This document shows positions 52,701-61,700 of a stretch of DNA of 64,000 bases, piece by piece. Each line of letters starts with the position of its first letter. The first letter of the stretch is position 1. The notes under the pieces were generated by a model, which was given only the letters and a program-made list of their open reading frames with translations, was not told where the DNA came from and made no database searches. A program made the position numbers and the translations under genes. The DNA is from Triplophysa rosa (lineage: Eukaryota > Chordata > Actinopteri > Cypriniformes > Nemacheilidae), in NCBI RefSeq assembly GCF_024868665.1, contig NC_079895.1:23956848-24020847 (forward strand), in the 5' to 3' direction.

Positions 52701-55700
52701 GTTAAGGCTTCAGGCTCCCACTTCTGAAGATTTCCTTCGCATATAATCTCTAAAAGATAGATCAATTGAAAGCTTGTCAATGAAGGCCAATGCTGCAAGT
52801 CTAGAAAACGAAAATGCCACTGAGGCAAGCTCCCGATCGTGTTTTGTGGTCAATGAACGCCAAAATAATGTATTTTCTGCTATTTGCTTTAAACGTATGA
52901 TAAAGGTAATAAATGTAACGAAATAAAATAAACACTCGTCATTTGAATTCCGGTGCCTTTGACTGAGTGGCGCTGCAGCGGTTGGAGTCCTAAATCCCGA
53001 ATTCGCCGCCAAATACCTAAAATATGATTTCCACAAACGTTTATGACTTACCTAAAAGTTTCGTACAAAGAAAAACAAAGCGAGGGTGCGTCCCAAACAA
53101 TTATTTTTATCTACGTTTGAAATAGGATGGTTATAAAGTGTTGGCGTCGACAGTCATGCAGATTATAAAAACAGTCTACAGAGATGTACGTTTGTTTTGC
53201 TATGAAAAAAACACGGCATACAAACATGTATACCGTATATATGCACACACATGAACGCACTTTTTATTTAATTAAAGTATTAATAATATTAACTTACCTC
53301 TCGTCTGTCAGCAGTGGCGCCGGTCGACCGTTGAAATTTTAAATAACCGCTCACGCAGCTCAATTTTAACCCAGCTGGCTGGGTTGTTACAGAAATGACC
53401 CAATGAACGTCAGAAATAACCCAACAAACGACCCAATATCTCTAACCCAACTATTGGGTTACAAAAATAACCCAACGTTTTTTAGAGTGTATAACACCCT
53501 GTAACCCGGATGCTGCAAATCATTTTGAGAGGGGCAGTTTAATATTACACAAAAATGTATTATAAATATGTATTTTAATAACATATATGATATTATATTC
53601 ACAAATGATTAAACCAATTTGCCTGTTCGTGACGTTTGAATGTCGTTTCTTACTTTAAAACCGAAACTAAACGGCTTTTACTCGCGGAAGGTCTGCATTC
53701 GGTAAAAACGAGCTAATAAAATATTTTAAATTCACATTTTATGTCCAGTTTTCTCATGTGGCAAGTAGCCGTGTAATAAGCGGGATAATGTACAGGCAGC
53801 CGGCTGTTATCGCGAAATAAGCCCCTTCAGTGTGATACAAGACCCTCCGCTTTGCGTCGGGTCCTGATCACACTGTCGGGGCTTATTTCTGCGATAACAA
53901 CCGGCTGCCTGTATATTATCCCTTACTTATAAAATAAAGGAATCAGCCACAAGAGGTCGCACTACACATTGTTTATGTTCTAAATTCAAACAGCAACTTT
54001 TGATGAAATGCTTACACCATGTCTAAACCGGATGCGGCGCGACATAGAACCAATTATAATTTTAAATTCTGTTCACACTGGACCCTTTAGAACAAGCCGT
54101 GTGCCGCGTCGCGTCCGGTGTAGACACGGTGTTATACTTCAGTGTAGTCAACCTTTGCCTAGAACTTGTAAAAATGTACTACATTTTATCAAGCAATTTC
54201 ATGTGTTCTCAACCTGTGTGTGATCACATGTATACAACATGTGTTTAACATGTGCAAACAACACATGTGATCACATGTGAAATGTGTGTTTTTGGAACAT
54301 TTTGCTGTGAATTCCATGTGAAACACATAGGATAACATGTAAAAAACCCATGGGATGACATGTGCAACATGTGGTGACATGTGAAGAACATGTGATCACA
54401 TGTGGAGACAAGTCACACATGTTATCCCATGGGTTTCACATGGGAATTCACATGGAATTCAGACCAAAATGTTCCAAAAACACACATTTCACATGTGCTC
54501 ATGTGTTTTTTGCACATGTGAATTTCGTGTGTCTTTTCTGTAAGGCATGACAACAGAAATCAAACAAAGGAACAAAAAACTAGGCCTACATTTTTTGTTG
54601 CTGTGCTGGTAAAAGTTTCATTTTCATTTAATTTTCCACATAATTCATCTCAAACAATCATACACATTCAGTTCAAAAAGTTTTCATGACATTCAAAAAC
54701 ATTTGTGACGCTAAATATTTTAACAGTAACTGTTTGTAATTAAAAACAATAATTAATCTGATTTACGCTCTTCTGAACTCTCCTCAGGGACACCCAGGAC
54801 AACCTGGTCATCGAGGAAAACCTGGAGCTGATGGCTGTAATGGAACACGTGGAGTCTCTGGAATACTAGGATTTCCAGGAATGGATGGCACACCTGGATT
54901 TCAAGTAAGTTTTTATGTGTCATATGTATTGTTGAGACATCACACAGAATGTATACAAAACTTATATATAAACACTTTTTTACCCCCAATACTTTTTTAA
55001 TATTTCTATATTTCAATCAATTTCTCTACTCTGTGTACTTATCTTATTTTTTTTACTTTAGGGCCGGCCAGGTTTAAAGGGGGAGAAAGGGGACCCCTTG
55101 GACGTTTGGATCTATATGGAAAGATTCAGGGTAAGAAGGGCATCAGATGCTCTTTCTAAATGACAATTAAATAGTGACCTTATCTGCTCCAAAAGAGACC
55201 AAAGAAACACTTAAAAAATCAGCACAAAATGATTATAAAATATTCCATACAGGATTATGTTCTATGTTCAAGACTTAAAAGAGTGTATTTAATGATATTC
55301 AGTGCCTCCATTAATCAAACAATAGTGAATAGTGAAAACACGAGTATCTTCATTAGTACAAAAGTAATGCAATAGTAAATGTTTAAATGTTTTTTTCATG
55401 TTACAGGGAGACCCAGGACAGCCAGGCTACCCAGGAATCTCTGTAAATTTCTTTTTATTTCTTCTCCATCAAATTAATAATAAACATTATTTTAATTAAT
55501 ATAATTTTATTTAAAAATAATATAATTAATTAATTAATCATATCTTATGATTAATCCAATTTTATTACTACAGGGACCCGATGGTTACCCAGGTAACAGA
55601 GGTCCACCTGGATATGGAGGTGTTATGGTAGGTTTATCTTATGTACAACAAAATTGTGCTTGCATTATTCTAAACCTACAACATTTACCTCAATCTGTAT

Positions 55701-58700
55701 TGTCTTTCTTCAGGGCCCTCCTGGTCTTAAAGGAACAAAAGGACAAAGGGTAAAAAACTGCAGTTTTGCACAAGATTGCCCTTAAAACTTTGAGATTTAG
55801 ACGTTCCCTTATCTGTACTTGCGAAGACAATACACACCCAAAAATATTTAGGAATGAGTAAATAAACAAAAGGATAAAAACAAGTAAAATACAGCATAAG
55901 TTTATGTCAGAATTTTAGTCACCTCTGAGATAATACACACACAGTTTACTTTTAAGAAACGTACATCCTTAAATTCTTCAGTCTGTTCCTTTACAAAAGA
56001 TATTAATGAGAATCAATAATCAGAACTTTTTGTGACAGCACATGATCTCTTGTAAGTCCTTTTATTAATTAAGCATCTTTCCGTGGATATAAATAAACAT
56101 GTTTTATTTCACTACAGGGTGAAAGCACTAGAATATTAAAAGGAGTCAAAGGAGAGTCGGTAATGTCTAATATAATGTCAAATATAATGTTTTATGTTAA
56201 CACTGGGAGAAGCAGATTGTATTTCATATAGTATACTTATTATAGGGTGACGTTGGAGAACCAGGCCCACCAGGGTTTTACCCCTTTACCCGTCCACCCC
56301 TCACAGATTTTCAGGCAAGAAGAGCATGACTTTTTCGAGTTGCATAAAAATTATCAAATAGATTTGGTCTTAATTATTAGTGTCTTATACTGTCATTTTC
56401 ATCTCTTTCATTTCATGGATTTTCTTAAACAGGGTGTGAAAGGCCAAAAAGGTTTTAAGGGCGAACCAGGAACTGCGGTATGTGACATTTAAGTTTTTGA
56501 TCTTCATAATAGGTTTCCCTTAACTTCATTTCATTTAACACTTAATATCCAAAGAGTTAGGAGATTCTCATACATAAACAAATAGGAAAAGGCTTTTTAT
56601 GTCATGGCCGTTAGCCAGACAAAACAGTTTTATAAGCAATAAATAAGCAAATATTATAAAAAAATTAATTAATAAATTTGTCACTACATTCTCAATATTC
56701 TTTTATCGGAGTGTCTATTTACACTCAGTACAAATATCCAGCCTTGCTCCGCCCACCAATATGTGATTGGAATAGAGAAAGTGTAAGAACGACGCTATTT
56801 CAAACAGCGATTCCAATGGCGTAAGGCGTAAAGTCTGTATAGCTTGGCAGTAGAGACCAGGGTTCTAATCCACCTCTCGCTGAGAACTTTTACTTTTTCT
56901 GTTACATTAGAGATCATAAAGGCATTTGTTTTCAATAAAATGTATGTACTTCAAACTCATTTTTATTCATAAAGTTTAGGTCTAGAGTAAGGTTAGGGGT
57001 TGGTGTAGGGCTTTAATATCTCAATAAGTTGCCATCATTTTAATAAATATAACAGGGGTCTAGACTGCGAATTATAATTTTAATGCGCATTAATGTTATA
57101 TTGCGCAAGCGACGCATTCGGTCACTCGTTTTCGTCTCCCCTCCTTCAACCATTCAATTATCTATCAGTGCCCCCGCCCCCAAAGACGTAATGCGCAGGC
57201 GCATTTAATGCAATGATGAAGCGGAAGGAACGACAGAGAAGCTCAAGAAGCGCTCAATCTTGCAACTGAAATAAATATGTTTTGCCGAATACAAGAATTT
57301 TCCCGGCTAAGGTACAAAACAGCAAAGATAACAAAATGTGTTGCGTGTATTGTATGCATGTGAAGCTAAAGCAGGATACGTGTTTGAACTTTAAGCACCG
57401 TACTACGGTCGCCGCTAGGTTTCACTGTGATGCAACGGAAGAAAATGCATGCAAACAGAAAAAACACCAGAAAATTCAGAAAGCATCTTCAATAGTTTGG
57501 TGACACATGCCCTGCAAATACTGGCAACACAAACAAACACAGAAACGCTGAAGTGTTTCAGACAACAACAGAAGTGTTTCAGGGGGACTCAAAAAACTGA
57601 TGCATCAATGGCTGGCAATAGAAGCAATTTGTGCAACAAAAGAACGTTAGTGACACCTGTGAAAGCATGTCGGGCAACTAACACTACGTTTCATAGTTTC
57701 TTTTGTTAAATTGTTCAAATCGGCCGGCTAGAATAGAAAAATGCATAAAAACTGCGTATAAACCCACGTGGAGCAAACGCATAAAACAGAACGTTAAAAA
57801 AACTGACAAAACAGAATGTTTATTGATAGTCTGTGGTATATGGTTAATTTTTGTATTTTGTTTACATGTTCTTGATAAGAAAACAAGCGTAAAGGCCCAT
57901 TTTACTCTGGAAGTCTGTTCCTCACCCTGTTACAGTAAAGCCGACAGCGGAGAAGACTTTGTTCTTCATTTGCCCGGTAACAATAGCCGGACAAGAATAT
58001 CTGTATCATTAATATCATTTACAATCTTGATAAAATAAATAAAAAACAAACTTGATACGTCCATACCGACTGTATGAGTTAAGATCCTAACAAAATACTA
58101 AATTGAGTTCTCTTTCACGCTTTCTTACTCTAAAACGGATATATAAACACAAAATTATGTAAAAATTCCCATATTAACAATAATCCGTTTCGTGAACAAA
58201 CAGTTGGGAAACAAAACGCATGTATGGTACAGTATAGTGCGCAAGCTCTTAAAGGGGCAGCAGCTTGGGCTGGGAATCGATTCCAAAAAAAATGGACTCC
58301 CTCATAAGCCGAGCCTTCATAAGTGCAAGCCCCGCCCCTTAGCTGACGTCATCGGTCAGCTAAATCATATTAGTTTCTTGTCTAAAAACAGTACAGACTT
58401 CAGAAAAAAACTGATGGTCTAGAGCTGTGGAATGACAAAATATTCTGCATGCATAAAAGCAAACGCTTTGTTTGCACACACAATGCAGATATAATTACAT
58501 GTATCCACACATTTAACAAATGATACAAGTACGTTTGTCTCTTCAGACGGACTGTAAACGGACCGTCTTCTCTTACTCTCTACTGATGAGCTCAGTATGT
58601 GCGTGAAGAGAATTACATGTATATAAAGCACAGTCTCGCAACATATTTACTTGGACTGTTAACATTTTTTCAACACCTGTCTTCACTACTTGCATTTAAC

Positions 58701-61700
58701 ATCAAATGACAAGATTAGAAAGAGCAATAGCAAAAAACGTGTATGAATCTATTAGTCAAAGAAAAGACAAAATAGAGCTACTTAGTGTCAGGGATTGCGT
58801 GGTGAAGAACCCAATTGCAGGCAGGCGGGAGTGAAGGGGTTAACAAATGACTTTTTATTCACAAAAAAATGTAAAACAAAAACCCACGGTGGGGAAAACA
58901 AGACACTATAACAGGGGAAATGATATAACAGGTAAACAGGACCATTAACAAAGACTAAGTACAACACTAGACCAAATACAACAAACTAACACTAACTAGA
59001 CTTACTGAAAGCTCACAAACAGGACCACGAGCATTGACCAGGAACTGGACAACACAAGGCATACAGCACACACAATGACCGAACACAGGACAATGAAACA
59101 TGAGGGTATTAAATAGGGAGACAGACAAGGGATAATTAGCAAGGGGCAGGTGTGGGTAATAAAACACTCAGGGAAAGTTAACGAGGAAACGAGATGGCGG
59201 GAACAGAGACGCCGACCGGAGAGAGATAGTATGGAAGGCCGAAAGGTCAACAATCTCTCCACATAAAACCTAAGGCTTTGCCATGACTCTGCTACAAGAC
59301 CAAGAATAGACATGACATGATGAAGCAGAGTCATGACAACTTAGTACCTAGGCCCGGTTGCATAAAGCACCTTAAGTGTAATTTTCCCTTAAGTGTGTCC
59401 TTAAGTATACCTTAAGTTTTACTTAAGTTATTCTCCTATTGTCTTTGGTAAAGGAAAATCACCCCTTAAGTGTCATACTTAAGGGAAAAACTTAAGGTGC
59501 TTTATGCAACCGGGCCCTAATCTCTAGATATCTGTCTGTCATTTACACTTACAGAATATGCACAGTATTCTTACATATTTTTATACAATTTACTGATTAT
59601 CAATCTGTCTATCTATATTCCTCAAGTATTTTTATGTACACTGCTGAAAAACTCTAAAAATAGTTAATAGTAATTTGACCTGTGCTTTATTTTGAAAACA
59701 GCTAGTAAATTAGATTATTAATGATAGTATTATTATGATACATTGGAATTGCAGGACAAGATTGACATATTTGGTTAAGGTTTTTGTTATAGAAACAATA
59801 AGCAATTAATAAATGTAAAAAGTGACAGCTTAGAAAATTGTATTGCATTAAAAATGTGTACATTTTTTAATAATAAATAAAAATCCGTAATAAAACAGGG
59901 AATTGAGCAGGAATCGAAAGCAGCACCTAGGAATCGATTCTTGGAATCAATTCTTTTGATTCCCAAACCGGGAATTAGAATCGGAATCGACACCCAAAAA
60001 TTCAGAATCGAACAGCCGTAGCAGCAGCATTATAAAGGACGGGCCCAAAAACACTCACTTATATTAAAGGAATTGTGTTCTCTTATATGAGTTGTTCACA
60101 TCAAATAAAGGAAGATAGTAGCTTTATGAAAGATGTGCTTTAAATATGGTGTTGAAAAGTGTTGAGAGAGTTATAAAAATCATTAAATCATAAACAATGA
60201 TTTATATTAATTTCTAATTGATTTATTAATGTATTAAACACATTTGAATGAAGTTTTAGTGATTCTTTTTTCTTACCTCACCCCACGACTCTGGTGCTAC
60301 CAAAATTAAGGGCTGGTGCCACCAGTGCCACCTCTCTCAAATGTTAGTCTAGAGCCCTGTATAATGATTTACACTCTGTTGTTATTGCACAATGTTTAAT
60401 GCACAACAATACTGAGGTGCAAATAGTAACGTTATCTGCCACTATTTAAAAGTAGGCCTACCTATTGCATCTAACTAGTTAATTTAAAGAAAATACAGCT
60501 ATTTTCAGTTAGTGTAAATAGCATATCGCTAAGAAATGCTGCTATTTTCACTTAGTGCAAATAGCGCTGCCTTCTTTTATATAGTCCTAATCTTTCACTC
60601 ATTGTCCTGGCTTTTTATGGCATGCATGTTAGCTGGATTTAAACTAATGAATAAGCAAATGTTATGTCTGATATGATTGCTGATATAACATGTCAATGAA
60701 ACAAGTAGCGTCCAAAGGATGGTTGCCAAAATGACCACCGAGTGAATTTGTCTTAAAGGGGCATTGGGATTACATGCATACTAATTTGATTTTTTATTGT
60801 TCCAGGAATTTTACTTCTCCAAAGGAGAGGGGGGTGTTTCAGGGTTCCCAGGGCCACGGGTATGAACCCATATACTGTATCAGTGGTACAGGTGCACTCA
60901 GTAATTTTTTGTTTATGTTGCAAACATTGACGTAGTCTTGGACTGACACCTAGTGACTTGGAGGAAGAATAACTCCAAAGCTAAACTTACATACTGCATA
61001 CAGTCAGTCATAATTCATTTATGTTAAATGAATTAATTCCAACGGAAAGTGTCCAATAACAAAGGTTTTTTACTCAAATAAAATCTGTAGTGATCGGTTG
61101 ATCGTGTTCTGTGTAAAATATTAACTTTTATAGGTTATTATATGACTGGAGACTTCTTTATTAACATAGTTTGCATGGTTTCATATAAATGTATTTGGTT
61201 GTATTTTATGTATAAAATAAAATGTATGCTTCTGTGTAAAGCCTAAAACTGTTTTGATGAGTTTTGATGAAAAATGACTGAGTGCACATTAAGCCTTGAA
61301 ATTTGTGACATTTACAATTGGATAACCTAAATCTAAAAACATCTAATAATGATGTAACCAATTACTATTACTATTTATTTTAGGGACCCCCAGGATCAAA
61401 TGGCTGGCCAGGACCCAGGGTATAACATTTTTATTAAAATATAGCAACTAATCACAGCATTTGTGTTTATTTTAAGCCTTTCTTTACATCTCTTTGCCTG
61501 TCTGTAGGGTGATGCTGGACAACCAAGTGCCCCAGGAAGCAAGGGGCAGAAGGTTAGAAATGCGTTTTATGATTTGTTCAATGCTATTTTTTGTTTGTCA
61601 TTTTTTACAATCTGTATTAAAGGCTGTATGAATCTGTATATCTTTTTATAGGGGGGAAGAGGTGAACCCGGAGAGCCAGCAAGTTCATTTGACCAAACCA

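Larger units (their letters stand above)
58265..60020. mobile_element. Second-level hAT-like element
   Basis: Starts TTGGGCTGGGAATCGATTCC and ends GAATCGAACAGCCGTA, an inverted pair with GGCTG and CGATTC in common. GCAGCAGC flanks both sides (58257-58264 and 60021-60028), though this 8-mer is simple. GGAATCGATT words recur near the right end. Confidence 0.6.
57053..60359. mobile_element. hAT element, outer shell of a four-level nest
   Basis: The left end CAGGGGTCTAGACTGCGA is inverted relative to the right end TTAGTCTAGAGCCCTG. The 8-bp flanks are not identical, so the age or limits are uncertain. Short frames at 57282-57709 have several Cys and Lys residues but no confident transposase motif. 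A second element is nested at 58265-60020. Confidence 0.65.

Noticed and set aside
52710..53036. 108-codon minus-strand frame in the CACTA-like element
   Set aside because: No transposase or other domain is visible; it could be an old relic or chance.
56740..56900. Possible tRNA gene or SINE: GGTTCTAATCC resembles a B box near 56862
   Set aside because: No convincing A box at the right spacing and no cloverleaf stems. Left unannotated.
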